Positions 32,925-40,650 of a stretch of DNA of 40,650 nt are shown here, piece after piece. Under the pieces are notes generated by a model, which saw only the letters and a program-made list of their open reading frames with translations, was not told the origin of the DNA and did not search any database. This stretch comes from an uncultured Subdoligranulum sp. GTDB lineage: Bacteria; Bacillota; Clostridia; Oscillospirales; Ruminococcaceae. The stretch is taken from the NCBI GenBank assembly GCA_904374465.1, contig CAJFFY010000045.1:1-40650 (forward strand), read 5' to 3'. A program made the translations under genes and the position numbers. Each line of letters begins with the position of its first letter. The stretch's first letter is position 1.

Positions 32925-33464
32925 TTACAAAAAACGCCGGATCTTTTTGCGCAGTACCCGGCGATAGTACAGGGTTACAGCGCCCAGGGCGCGATCACAC
33001 AGTAAAAACGACAGGTTTCCCATGGCCAGCAGTAAGCCCAGCACCGCCGTGCCGTCGGCGGTAAGTTCCTGCCATACCACAGGCCCCAACAACGCCGCCA
33101 GCAACGTATATAATAGCACCACCGCGCCGTTGAAAAAGAGCAGTTTCAGTCCCATGCGCAGCGGTGCCGGCCGAACTCGCCCCAGAACTCGACGCAGCAC
33201 GGGATAGTGCCCCACCACCAGAAGATAGAACCAGGCAAGCTCGGTTTCCGGTACCAGGGTGAGGGCCAGCAGCGATACCGTTGCATACAGGAGCAGGGCA
33301 TATTTTGTGCCGTATTCCTCCAGTACGGGTACCACCAAAAAAGCTGCCAGCATGGGCGCCGCATAGGTACCGATCTGCAAAGCGGCACCGCCCAGCAATA
33401 CCACCACCGAGAGCGCTGCCAGCACCCCGCACAGGGCGATTTTCTGGCTTTGGGTCTTTCTCAT
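32925..33464 (-). CDS. Small polytopic membrane protein, unknown function
   Basis: A 179-residue protein with about five hydrophobic segments and a basic C-terminal end (RRVLRKKIRRFL). The start (KIALCGVLAALSVVVLLGG) and size resemble substrate-binding S components of ECF vitamin transporters, but no ligand motif was recognised. AGGTGAA precedes the ATG at 33464. It may be co-transcribed with the GH13 gene; a GCGGGG/CCCCGC hairpin (32901-32916) lies between them. Confidence 0.65.
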   Translation of the reverse strand: MRKTQSQKIALCGVLAALSVVVLLGGAALQIGTYAAPMLAAFLVVPVLEEYGTKYALLLYATVSLLALTLVPETELAWFYLLVVGHYPVLRRVLGRVRPAPLRMGLKLLFFNGAVVLLYTLLAALLGPVVWQELTADGTAVLGLLLAMGNLSFLLCDRALGAVTLYYRRVLRKKIRRFL

Positions 33465-33497
33465 GGCGGGTTCACCTGCTTTCGCAGTTATTATACC

Positions 33498-34313
33498 CTA
33501 TTCCCCGCTGCTTTGCAATTGCGCAAGCTGTGCCACCGTACAAAAAGTGTATCCCTGGCTGCGGAACCACTCCACGATGGCGGGCAGCGCCTTGACCGTC
33601 TGGTCGGTGGCTTTGGTGTCGTGCAGCAGCACCACACAGGTGGAAAGCCCCTGGGCATCCTCCTGGATATTCCGCAGGATCCGGTCCGCATCGGGGTGGG
33701 ACGCGGTGGCATCTTCGCCGCATACATTCCAGTCAATCCAGTGCCAGCCTTTTTCCTCCGTCTGCGCCTTGAGTTCCCGCATGATGCTGCTGCCACCATA
33801 CCGATGGCTGATCGTGTTGGTGCTGCCCCCTGGAAACCGCAACCAGGTCAGGTCCTCCAGATTAAGATAGGGCTGCAGGGTCTGGCGCAGCACCTTGATG
33901 TCCTGCCAGAAGGCATCGGTGCTGCGGTAGATGGTGGCATACCGATGACTGGCACTGTGCATAGCAACCTGGTGGCCCTGCTGCACGATGGTCCGCACCA
34001 GCGGCAGATACTCCCGGTTGATTTCCTGCGCACAGACAAAAAAAGTGGCGGGGACCTTTTCCCGGGCCAGAATATCCAGCAAAGGCTGCGTGTTGGAGCT
34101 GGGACCGTCGTCAAAGGTCAGGCAGACCTGCTTGGGAAGGGCGCTTTCCGCCGTGGCCGCCACCGCGAAACAATCGTTGGGAATGGACGCATCGGCGTAT
34201 TCCCGGTGGTAAAGCAGGTGCAGGATTGCCGCCAGGATAGCCACCAGCAACCCGCACACCACCCAGGACACAACCTGGGCGCGCTGTGCCTCCTGCCGCC
34301 GATCATACCGCAT
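33498..34313 (-). CDS. Membrane-anchored polysaccharide deacetylase (NodB/CE4)
   Basis: A 271-residue protein with an N-terminal membrane anchor (about 16-36) and an extracytoplasmic NodB domain. Motifs are TFDDGPSSN (metal-binding Asp), HSASHRY (two metal-binding His), RFPGGS, DWNVCGED, and VVLLHD near the end. It probably removes N-acetyl groups from cell-wall glycans, as PdaB-type enzymes do. AGGGGAGGAGGG precedes the ATG at 34313; a longer frame to 34436 runs into the trkH terminator and is rejected. Confidence 0.92.
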   Translation of the reverse strand: MRYDRRQEAQRAQVVSWVVCGLLVAILAAILHLLYHREYADASIPNDCFAVAATAESALPKQVCLTFDDGPSSNTQPLLDILAREKVPATFFVCAQEINREYLPLVRTIVQQGHQVAMHSASHRYATIYRSTDAFWQDIKVLRQTLQPYLNLEDLTWLRFPGGSTNTISHRYGGSSIMRELKAQTEEKGWHWIDWNVCGEDATASHPDADRILRNIQEDAQGLSTCVVLLHDTKATDQTVKALPAIVEWFRSQGYTFCTVAQLAQLQSSGE

Positions 34314-34364
34314 AAACAGCCCTCCTCCCCTGCTTTGGTACAGCCTATGCGATACGGCGACAAA

Positions 34365-34400
34365 ATAAAACCCTGTCTCCCGTGGGAGACAGGGTTTTAT
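34365..34400 (-). terminator. Terminator of trkAH
   Basis: ATAAAACCCTGTCTCC and GGAGACAGGGTTTTAT form a 16-bp perfect stem with a CGTG-type loop, three bases past the trkH stop. It carries T/A tracts on both strands. Confidence 0.9.
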
Positions 34401-34402
34401 CT

Positions 34403-35866
34403 TCAGGAATGCAGCGCGGAAGGCCTTTTGCGCCAAAGACGCGGCGAAAAGAGGGCAAGCATGGGATAGAGTTCCAGGCGGCCGGCCAGCATATCAAAGG
34501 AGAGCAACAGCTTGACCGGGTCGGAGAAATCGGCAAAGGAGCCCATGGGCCCCACCAGTTCCAGGCCGGGTCCCACGTTGTTGAAGCAGGTGGCCACCGC
34601 CGTGACGGTGGTTATCAGATCCATCCCGTCCAGGGAGGCCAGCAGCACCGATGCCGAGAAAATCAACATATAAATATTGAAGTAATTGTGCACACCGCGC
34701 AGAGTTTTTTCGTCCAGCGGTTTGCCTTCGAACCGGACCGTTGTGATGGCGTGGCTATGCACCATCCGGTTCAGATCCTGCTTGGCTGCCTTAAAAAAGA
34801 TGATGATCCGCGACACCTTGAGGCCGCCGGCAGTGGACCCCGCACAGGCGCCAATGAAGATCAGCAGCACCAGCACGGTGCGGGCATAGTTGGGCCAAAG
34901 GTTGAAGTCTGTCGTGGCGTACCCGGTGGTGGTCATGACGGAGGCCACCTGGAAGAAGGCCATCCGCAGCGCCGTGCCCACATTGTCATACAGACTGGCG
35001 ATGTTGATGGTGATGGTAATGGTCGCAAAGGCCACAATGCCCAGGTAGACGCGCAGCTCCTCGGAGCGGAAAACGTCCCGGAAATGACGCAGCAGGATAA
35101 AGTAGTACAGATTGAAATTGATGCCGAACAACAGCATAAAGACCCCGATGACAATCTCGAAGAACGGATTGTTGTAGGCGCCCACGCTGAGGGCTTTGTT
35201 GCTGAAACCGCCGGTGCCCGCCGTTCCGAAAGAGTGGATCAGCGCATCATACAGGGGCATACCGCCCAGGCAGAGGATGATCACTTCCACCACCGTAAGG
35301 ACAAAATAAATCTCGTAGAGAATCTTGGCACTGTCCTGCAGTTTGCTGGAGATCTTGCCCACCGTGGGGCCGGGCACTTCGGCGCGCATCAAGTGCATGG
35401 CGCGGCCGTCGGTCATGGGCAGAACGGCCATGGCGAACACCAGCACGCCCATGCCTCCCACCCAGTGGGAGAAGCTGCGCCAGAACAAAAGCCCCCGGCT
35501 CATGGCTTCCACGTCGGTGAGGATGGTGGAGCCCGTGGTGGTAAAGCCGGAAACCATCTCAAAGAAAGCATCAAAGAAAGAGGGAATCTCGCCGGAGATC
35601 ATAAAGGGCAGTGCCCCAAACACCGACATCAATACCCAGACCAGCGCCACGATCACCAGACCATCCCGGGCATAGATTGTGGTATTGCGGGGTTGACGGA
35701 GCCCCAGCAGCACACCCAGCGCCACCAGCACCAGGGCCGGCCACAAAAAGGAAAGCACAATGTCCCATTCCCCGAACAGTGCCGAACAGGCCATCGGGCA
35801 AAGCATGAGCACCGCTTCAATCCAGAAAATGCGGCCCAGCACAAAACCAACCATTTTATAATTCAT
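34403..35866 (-). CDS. trkH: Potassium uptake membrane subunit TrkH
   Basis: A 487-residue membrane channel-like subunit that imports K+ together with TrkA. Selectivity-filter repeats can be seen, such as SGFTTTGSTIL and GTAGTGGFSNKA, with HWVGGMGVLVFAMAVLP. It starts at the ATG at 35866, 10 bases after the trkA stop, with a GTGAGG site. The size and motifs fit TrkH/KtrB; the two-domain TrkA beside it favours Trk. Confidence 0.94.
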   Translation of the reverse strand: MNYKMVGFVLGRIFWIEAVLMLCPMACSALFGEWDIVLSFLWPALVLVALGVLLGLRQPRNTTIYARDGLVIVALVWVLMSVFGALPFMISGEIPSFFDAFFEMVSGFTTTGSTILTDVEAMSRGLLFWRSFSHWVGGMGVLVFAMAVLPMTDGRAMHLMRAEVPGPTVGKISSKLQDSAKILYEIYFVLTVVEVIILCLGGMPLYDALIHSFGTAGTGGFSNKALSVGAYNNPFFEIVIGVFMLLFGINFNLYYFILLRHFRDVFRSEELRVYLGIVAFATITITINIASLYDNVGTALRMAFFQVASVMTTTGYATTDFNLWPNYARTVLVLLIFIGACAGSTAGGLKVSRIIIFFKAAKQDLNRMVHSHAITTVRFEGKPLDEKTLRGVHNYFNIYMLIFSASVLLASLDGMDLITTVTAVATCFNNVGPGLELVGPMGSFADFSDPVKLLLSFDMLAGRLELYPMLALFSPRLWRKRPSALHS

Positions 35867-35876
35867 GCCCCGCGCC

Positions 35877-37241
35877 TCACTTTACAATGTCGCGCAGCGC
35901 ATGCAGCGTGGTATCGGTGGTGACCACCACCACATCATCGCCCTCGGAAAGGGCATCATCGCCGGAGGGAATGACCGTCTCGCCGTTGCGGCGCACAATG
36001 CCCACCACCAGCAGCCCATCCTTGAGCCGCAGGTCCTTCAGCGGTTTTCCAAGGAAAGGCAGACCTGCGCTCACATTGAATTCCAGCGCCTCCACCCGGC
36101 CGCCCACCAGACGGTGCAACGTCTTGATGTTTTCCGAGTCGATACTGTTCTGCATGGCCCGCACATACCGGGTGATGGCCTCGCTGGTGACTGCTGCGGT
36201 GGAAACCACGCTGTCCACCAGATTGTTGGCGGAGGCCAGATCCGCAAAGGAGGGGCGATTGATCTTGGCCACCACCTTGCAGGCGTTGAACTGAGAGGCG
36301 TACATGGCCAGAATGATGTTGGTCTCGTCCATACCGGTCAGTGCCACGAAGGCGTCCATCTCGGCGATGCGCTCCTCACTGAGCAGTTCGCTGTCAGCGC
36401 CGTCGCCGTGGATAACCAGCACACCGGGGAACTTCTCGCTCATATCCTGGCAGCGGGCCAGATTGTTGTCGATCACGGTCACCCGCTTCTGCACGTCCTG
36501 CAGTTCCCGCACCAGATAGTAGGTCATCCGGCCGGCCCCCACAATCATGATGTTGTTGGCACGCTCCTTGAAAAGATGCAGTTTGCGGAAGAACGTTTCC
36601 AGATCCCGGGGAGAAGCGGTCAGATAGATCTTATCCCCTGCCTGCAGCGAGAAGGAACCGGACGGAATGATGGTATCCTGCCCGCGGGCCACCGCGCAGA
36701 CCAGGATTTTGACCCGGATATTGCGGTACAGATCGGCCAGCGGCATGCCCACCAACGGGTTGTCCGGCCCCACACGGTATTCCACCAGCTCAAATCGCTG
36801 GCGGCAGAACTGTTCCCGCTTGATGGCGCTGGGGAAGCGCAGCACCCGGGCAATCTCCCGGGCGGTTGCCTTTTCGGGGTTGATCACCATCGAAAGGCCC
36901 AGCTCCCCGCGCATGAAGCGCAGCTGCTTGGCGTATTCCGGATTGCGGATGCGGGCAATGGTATGCCGGGTACCGATTTTTTTGGCCACCAGGCAGGACA
37001 GGATGTTGATCTCATCGCTGGAGGTGGTGGCGATCAAAAGATCGGCGCCCTCCTCAAAGGCTTCCTTCTGTACATCATAGCAACCGCCGTTACCGGCCAC
37101 CCCACGGACGTCGTAGATATTGACAATGTTTTCAATGATCTCGGGGTTTTGGTCGATTACCACCAGATCATGTTCTTCCGCGGCCAGCTGCGCGGTCAGG
37201 GCGCGGCCCACCTTGCCCAGACCGACAACCACGATTTTCAT
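35877..37241 (-). CDS. trkA: Trk potassium uptake regulator TrkA (tandem RCK)
   Basis: A 454-residue cytoplasmic protein with two RCK modules, each a TrkA-N nucleotide-binding fold followed by a TrkA-C domain. The first starts MKIVVVGLGKVGRALTAQL; the second contains NIMIVGAGRMTYYLVREL and IVIHGDGADSELL-type acidic ends. It gates TrkH in response to NAD(H) or ATP/ADP. AAAGGAG precedes the ATG at 37241; a frame 17 codons longer is rejected because that site lies inside it. Confidence 0.94.
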   Translation of the reverse strand: MKIVVVGLGKVGRALTAQLAAEEHDLVVIDQNPEIIENIVNIYDVRGVAGNGGCYDVQKEAFEEGADLLIATTSSDEINILSCLVAKKIGTRHTIARIRNPEYAKQLRFMRGELGLSMVINPEKATAREIARVLRFPSAIKREQFCRQRFELVEYRVGPDNPLVGMPLADLYRNIRVKILVCAVARGQDTIIPSGSFSLQAGDKIYLTASPRDLETFFRKLHLFKERANNIMIVGAGRMTYYLVRELQDVQKRVTVIDNNLARCQDMSEKFPGVLVIHGDGADSELLSEERIAEMDAFVALTGMDETNIILAMYASQFNACKVVAKINRPSFADLASANNLVDSVVSTAAVTSEAITRYVRAMQNSIDSENIKTLHRLVGGRVEALEFNVSAGLPFLGKPLKDLRLKDGLLVVGIVRRNGETVIPSGDDALSEGDDVVVVTTDTTLHALRDIVK

Positions 37242-37322
37242 AGCGTTACTCCTTTTTTGCGACACATCGCGCTGTGCCCTGTCAATCGCCAAACAGGCAC
37301 AGATTTCTACATTATCAGGCTC

Positions 37323-37350
37323 ATTATAACAAAGTGAGCCAAAAAAGCAA
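37323..37350 (-). promoter_or_regulatory. Promoter of trkAH
   Basis: On the minus strand, the -10 box TATAAT (37323-37328) and the -35 box TTGCTT (37345-37350) are spaced by 16 bases. The leader to trkA is about 75 bases. Confidence 0.65.
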
Positions 37351-37402
37351 TAGGACTTTTTTCCCTATTCCCGGTGAGAATCTTTTATACCCCCACCGCC
37401 AC

Positions 37403-37438
37403 AAAAAATACGGCCTTTCCCGCAGGAGAAAAGCCGTA
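37403..37438 (-). terminator. Terminator of guaB
   Basis: On the minus strand, TACGGCTTTTC and GAAAGGCCGTA (one G-U pair) form an 11-bp stem followed by TTTTTT, 27 bases after the guaB stop. Confidence 0.85.
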
Positions 37439-37464
37439 CTTTTTATTGACTTGTTCAGGACGGA

Positions 37465-38970
37465 TCAGCTGTTCTGGACATTGTTCTTGAGGATCACGTC
37501 GTGGCTGCCGCCTTCCACAATGGAAGTGGAAGAGACCACCGTCAGCCGGGCCTTTTCCTGCAGTTCGGGGATGGACAGCGCACCGCAGTTGCACATGGTG
37601 GAACGCACCTTGTACAGGGTGGTCTGTACACCGTCCGCCAGAGGACCGGCGTAGGGCACGTAGGAGTCCACGCCCTCCTCAAAGCTCAGCTTCTGGGCAC
37701 CGCCCAGGTCATACCGCTGCCAGTTGCGGGCACGGTTGGAACCTTCGCCCCAGTACTCCTTGACGTAGTTGCCGCCCACACGCAGCTTGTTTGTGGGGGA
37801 CTCGTCAAAGCGGGCGAAGTAGCGGCCCAGCATGACGAAATCTGCGCCCATGGCCAGCGCCAGGGTGATGTGGTAATCCTGCACAATGCCGCCGTCCGAG
37901 CAGATGGGCACATAGATGCCGGTTTCCTTGTAATACTCATCGCGGGCTTTGGCCACTTCGATGACAGCCGTGGCCTGGCCGCGGCCGATGCCCTTGGTCT
38001 CACGGGTGATGCAGATGGAGCCACCGCCGATACCGATCTTGACAAAGTCGGCACCCGCTTTGGCCAGGAACATGAAGCCGTCGCGGTCCACCACGTTGCC
38101 GGCGCCCACCTTGACCTTATCTCCGTAATGTTCACGAATCCAGGAGATGGTGCGGGACTGCCACTCACTGAAGCCCTCGGAAGAGTCGATGCACAGCACA
38201 TCCACACCGGCTTCCACCAGAGCGGGCACACGCTCGGCGTAGTCGCGGGTGTTGATGCCGGCGCCCACCACATAGCTCTTGTTGGCGTCCAGCAGTTCGT
38301 TGACGTTTTCCTTGTGGGAATCGTAGTCCTTGCGGAAGACCATGTACTGCAGATGGCCTTCCTCATCCACCAGGGGCAGGGAGTTGATCTTGTTGTCCCA
38401 GATGATATCGTTGCAATCATGCAGGCTGGTGGTGGCCGGCGCGGTGACCAGCTTGTCCAGCGGAGTCATGAACTCGGTGACCTTCAGGTCGTTGGTCATG
38501 CGGGAGAGACGATAATCGCGGGAAGCCACAATACCCAGCAGCTTGCCATGGGCGGTGCCGTCATCGGTGATGGCCACGGTGGAGTGTCCGGTGCGGGTCT
38601 TGAGGTCCAGCACATCGCCGAGGGTTGCCTCCGGCGGCAGGTTGGAGTCGGAAGTGACAAATCCCTTCTTGTAGGCTTTAACACGGCGCACCATATCCGC
38701 TTCCTGCTCAATGGTCTGGGAACCATAGATAAAGGAAACACCGCCCTGCTTGGCCAACGCAATCGCCAGCTTTTCGCCGGAGACAGACTGCATGATGGCA
38801 GACACCATCGGGATATTCATTTCCAGCGGGCACTCTTCTTCCCCCTTGCGGTATTTGACCAGCGGGGTTTTCAGGCTGACAGCCATCGGCACACATTCCG
38901 AAGAAGAATAGCCGGGGACGAGCAGATACTCACCAAAGGTACGGGACGGTTCGGAAAAATAATACGCCAT
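37465..38970 (-). CDS. guaB: IMP dehydrogenase, atypical subgroup
   Basis: A 501-residue enzyme that oxidises IMP to XMP with NAD+, the committed step of GMP synthesis. A TIM barrel holds the catalytic loop GGGSICITRETKG with nucleophile C320. Two CBS domains are inserted at about 102-225. The loop continues as GIGRGQATAV instead of the usual GVGVPQ, and the mobile flap is EGSNRARNWQRYD rather than the usual GSxGAM type, though the Arg-Tyr pair of the flap (QRYD) remains. AGGAG precedes the ATG at 38970. It is monocistronic, divergent from the Wzy-like gene. Confidence 0.9.
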   Translation of the reverse strand: MAYYFSEPSRTFGEYLLVPGYSSSECVPMAVSLKTPLVKYRKGEEECPLEMNIPMVSAIMQSVSGEKLAIALAKQGGVSFIYGSQTIEQEADMVRRVKAYKKGFVTSDSNLPPEATLGDVLDLKTRTGHSTVAITDDGTAHGKLLGIVASRDYRLSRMTNDLKVTEFMTPLDKLVTAPATTSLHDCNDIIWDNKINSLPLVDEEGHLQYMVFRKDYDSHKENVNELLDANKSYVVGAGINTRDYAERVPALVEAGVDVLCIDSSEGFSEWQSRTISWIREHYGDKVKVGAGNVVDRDGFMFLAKAGADFVKIGIGGGSICITRETKGIGRGQATAVIEVAKARDEYYKETGIYVPICSDGGIVQDYHITLALAMGADFVMLGRYFARFDESPTNKLRVGGNYVKEYWGEGSNRARNWQRYDLGGAQKLSFEEGVDSYVPYAGPLADGVQTTLYKVRSTMCNCGALSIPELQEKARLTVVSSTSIVEGGSHDVILKNNVQNS

Positions 38971-39042
38971 AAATGCACTCTCCTGACTTCCTGTTACAAT
39001 GACCGCCACCAGAGCGGCCATGGTTTGTATGTGATTAGAAAG

Positions 39043-39071
39043 ATTGTACCACATTCGCGGACAAAACACAA
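39043..39071 (-). promoter_or_regulatory. Candidate promoter of guaB
   Basis: On the minus strand, the -10 box is TACAAT (39043-39048) and a weak -35 is TTGTGT (39066-39071), with a 17-base spacer. The leader is about 65 bases. Confidence 0.55.
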
Positions 39072-39091
39072 AAGATTTCACGAAAATCTTT
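39071..39091. promoter_or_regulatory. Inverted repeat, possible operator, next to the guaB -35 box
   Basis: AAAGATTT and AAATCTTT form a perfect 8-bp inverted repeat with a five-base spacer. It abuts the guaB -35 element in the divergent gap. It does not match the Bacillus PurR box. The regulator is unknown. Confidence 0.45.
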
Positions 39092-39189
39092 CTTGCACGG
39101 GACGGAATAAAGTTGTTGAATTTGCACCAAATCCGGTAAAGAAAGTATGACTTCGTTGGTTGCCCCCTGTGGGGTACCACGCAAAGGTA

Positions 39190-39218
39190 TTTTCGGACCG
39201 GTGGTTTTGTGTTATAAT
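39190..39218 (+). promoter_or_regulatory. Candidate promoter of the Wzy-like gene
   Basis: The -10 box is TATAAT (39213-39218); the -35 at about 39190-39195 (TTTTCG) is poor. The leader is about 25 bases. Confidence 0.5.
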
Positions 39219-39248
39219 AGGCCCATTCCGTAGAAAGGATTTTCCCGT

Positions 39249-40439
39249 ATGTATCTGCAACGTTTTTCTCTGCTGGACCCAGGGCAGGCACGGCGTCAGG
39301 TCTGGGCACAGCGCTGTTTCTGCGTGGCCCTGGCCCTGCTGCTGGTACTTTCCGAAGTGTTCAGTTCCAACATTCAGGCCACCTTGCCGCAGCTGAGTCA
39401 CCTGGCCCGCCTGGCACTGACCGGCGGCGCGGTGCTGCTGCTGGGAGCCAAGATTGTCCTGTTGACCGATTATCCCCACCGGTGGCAGCCTGTGGTGGCA
39501 GCCCTTGTGTTGCTGTACACCGCCTTTGCCGCCTGGTACGGGGACGACATTTGGTTTTTCCTGGCGGCTTTGGTGGGCCTTGGTGCTAAGGACGTGGACC
39601 TGCGCGATGCGCTGCGGGTCTATTTGGCAGCTGCCGTGGCCGGGCTTGTCCTTGTACAGTTGCTCCATTTTGCCACTCCGCTGATGCCTTACAACTTCTA
39701 CTGCCGCAACTGGGATTTCGGGTATGGCCACTACAATGGCTTCGGTGCGCGGCTGGTGGGGGTGTTTCTGGCCTGGGCCTGGCTGCGGCACGACAAGATG
39801 CGCTGGTTCGACTGGCTGGGGTTGGCCGCTCTGTTCGTATTTACCTATAAGGTACCGGGCAGCCGGGGGGCTGCCGGCGCTATGGCTGCACTTCTGGTCC
39901 TGTTTGCCGTGCAGCGCTTTGTACCCCGGTTGTTTGACAATAAGATCTGGTACGCGCTGGCGATTGCACTGCCCATCGGTTTAGCTGCTTTCAGCCTGTA
40001 TGCCGGGTACGTCTACAATCCCGAATGGCCCTACGAGCGGATGGCCCTGTTGCTTTTGAGCATCTTCCTGTCCGGCCGGTTCGAAATCTGGCACAACGTG
40101 TTCTGGAGTTCGGATCTGTCCTGGCTGGGTGGTCTGCCCACCGACGGCGACGAACACCATGCCATCGATAACGCCTTTCTGGCCATTCCTATGAACAAAG
40201 GGTATCTGGGCGCCATTCTGGTGGCAGTCTTTTTCCTGTTGTTACTGTGGCGGCTGGCCAAGCATCGTCATGCCACCGAGGTCCTCTGCCTGGTGGCGCT
40301 GACCCTGTATATCTTTATGGAAAACAAGCCTTTCCTGCTGTCGGCCAATCCTCTTTTGCTGCTGGCACCCTGTGTGTTCTTTACCGAACGCCGGGCCCCC
40401 GCAGAAGAATCATTGCCGGTGGTCTGCAAACGTCCATAA
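39249..40439 (+). CDS. O-antigen ligase/polymerase-like (Wzy/WaaL) membrane protein
   Basis: A 396-residue polytopic membrane protein with about 10 hydrophobic segments. A large external loop is rich in aromatic and charged residues (FYCRNWDFGYGHYNGFGARLVG), and a later GRFEIWHN motif followed by EHHAIDNAFL resembles the RxxxW and conserved His of the Wzy/WaaL ligase superfamily. It may polymerise or ligate a surface polysaccharide. AAAGGAT precedes the ATG. No other glycan-assembly gene is next to it. Confidence 0.7.
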   Translation: MYLQRFSLLDPGQARRQVWAQRCFCVALALLLVLSEVFSSNIQATLPQLSHLARLALTGGAVLLLGAKIVLLTDYPHRWQPVVAALVLLYTAFAAWYGDDIWFFLAALVGLGAKDVDLRDALRVYLAAAVAGLVLVQLLHFATPLMPYNFYCRNWDFGYGHYNGFGARLVGVFLAWAWLRHDKMRWFDWLGLAALFVFTYKVPGSRGAAGAMAALLVLFAVQRFVPRLFDNKIWYALAIALPIGLAAFSLYAGYVYNPEWPYERMALLLLSIFLSGRFEIWHNVFWSSDLSWLGGLPTDGDEHHAIDNAFLAIPMNKGYLGAILVAVFFLLLLWRLAKHRHATEVLCLVALTLYIFMENKPFLLSANPLLLLAPCVFFTERRAPAEESLPVVCKRP

Positions 40440-40448
40440 TGCCCCGTT

Positions 40449-40485
40449 CCCGCTTTGTGCCGTTGGCATGAAGCGGGGCTTTTTG
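40449..40485 (+). terminator. Terminator of the Wzy-like gene
   Basis: CCCGCTT and AAGCGGG with GTGCC/GGCAT inner pairing form a long hairpin followed by GGCTTTTTGT, 10 bases after the stop. Confidence 0.85.
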
Positions 40486-40511
40486 TGTGTACTCCACTGT
40501 GTACGGCAAAA

Positions 40512-40552
40512 GAAAAAGAGCGCCACAACCGAAGTTGTAACGCTCTTTTTCT
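40512..40552. terminator. Second strong, bidirectional terminator near the right edge
   Basis: AAAAAGAGCG, then ACAAC-CGAA-GTTGT, then CGCTCTTTTT form a long stem with T-runs on both sides. On the minus strand it could end a gene entering from beyond the right edge. Confidence 0.85.
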
Positions 40553-40650
40553 TGGTGCCGGTGAGCATTCCAAATCCGAACCAGAAGCATCCCTTTTAGA
40601 GGCTTCCTGTATCTCGCTGAAAGTGATTTTCTTCGTTCCATCCTTGTAGT
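40553..40650. other. Unresolved right edge
   Basis: About 100 bases with no complete gene. On the minus strand two frames could be the 3' end of a gene lying outside the window. One stops at about 40596, 44 bases before the terminator. The other encodes a plausible YKDGTKKITFSEIQEASKRD stretch but then runs on through the terminator. I cannot choose between them. Confidence 0.3.

Noticed and set aside
39043..39091. A purine riboswitch upstream of guaB
   Set aside because: The leader is only about 65 bases and lacks the three-way junction core of purine aptamers.

Overview
The window reads as a chromosomal segment of a moderately high-GC, low-GC-phylum Gram-positive anaerobe (Firmicutes/Bacillota, class Clostridia), most likely a gut Oscillospiraceae relative of Gemmiger, Subdoligranulum or Faecalibacterium. 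The reasons are PolC-type replicative polymerase, the pyrH-frr-cdsA-dxr-rseP-ispG-polC gene order, strong AGGAGG ribosome binding sites, a Spo0A-like regulator, and an IS200/IS605-type remnant. The genus is inference; no rRNA is present. There is no phage, plasmid, CRISPR array or secondary-metabolite cluster. Most of the window is core housekeeping DNA.

Layout. 103-2081: a DUF975 membrane protein facing a CPA2-type cation:proton antiporter across a shared terminator. 2289-2380: tRNA-Ser(GGA). 2487-5021 (minus): secG and rnr (RNase R), with their own promoter. 5121-15382 (minus): one long operon pyrH, frr, cdsA, dxr, rseP, ispG, a small membrane protein, polC. It joins nucleotide metabolism, translation recycling, phospholipid and isoprenoid precursor synthesis, membrane proteolysis and replication. 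The usual uppS between frr and cdsA is absent. 15542-17477 (minus): a three-gene signalling operon with a small DUF6514-like protein, a divergent Spo0A-like response regulator and a soluble kinase-like ATPase. A perfect-looking 0A box lies upstream. 17787-17862: tRNA-Ala(CGC).

18056-21738 (plus): a secreted SGNH/GDSL hydrolase whose signal peptide is split from the mature protein by a 17-bp tandem duplication, then an ABC exporter. 21787-24933: a SpoVB/MurJ-like flippase (minus) divergent from purine nucleoside phosphorylase, then an Mrp/NBP35 iron-sulfur carrier (plus). 25041-31215: gltB and gltD (glutamate synthase), with an attenuator-like terminator between the promoter and gltB. About 31221-31475: a non-autonomous IS200/IS605-like element directly behind gltD. 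31554-34313 (minus): a GH13 glycosidase, a small membrane protein and a polysaccharide deacetylase. 34403-37241 (minus): trkA-trkH potassium uptake. 37465-38970 (minus): an atypical IMP dehydrogenase. 39249-40439 (plus): a Wzy/O-antigen-ligase-like membrane protein. The right edge (40553-40650) is unresolved.

The most interesting points are the 17-bp duplication that breaks (or phase-switches) the secreted hydrolase, the degenerate Spo0A-like operon with a 0A box, the gltB leader terminator, the IS605-like element with omegaRNA-like structure, and the missing uppS.
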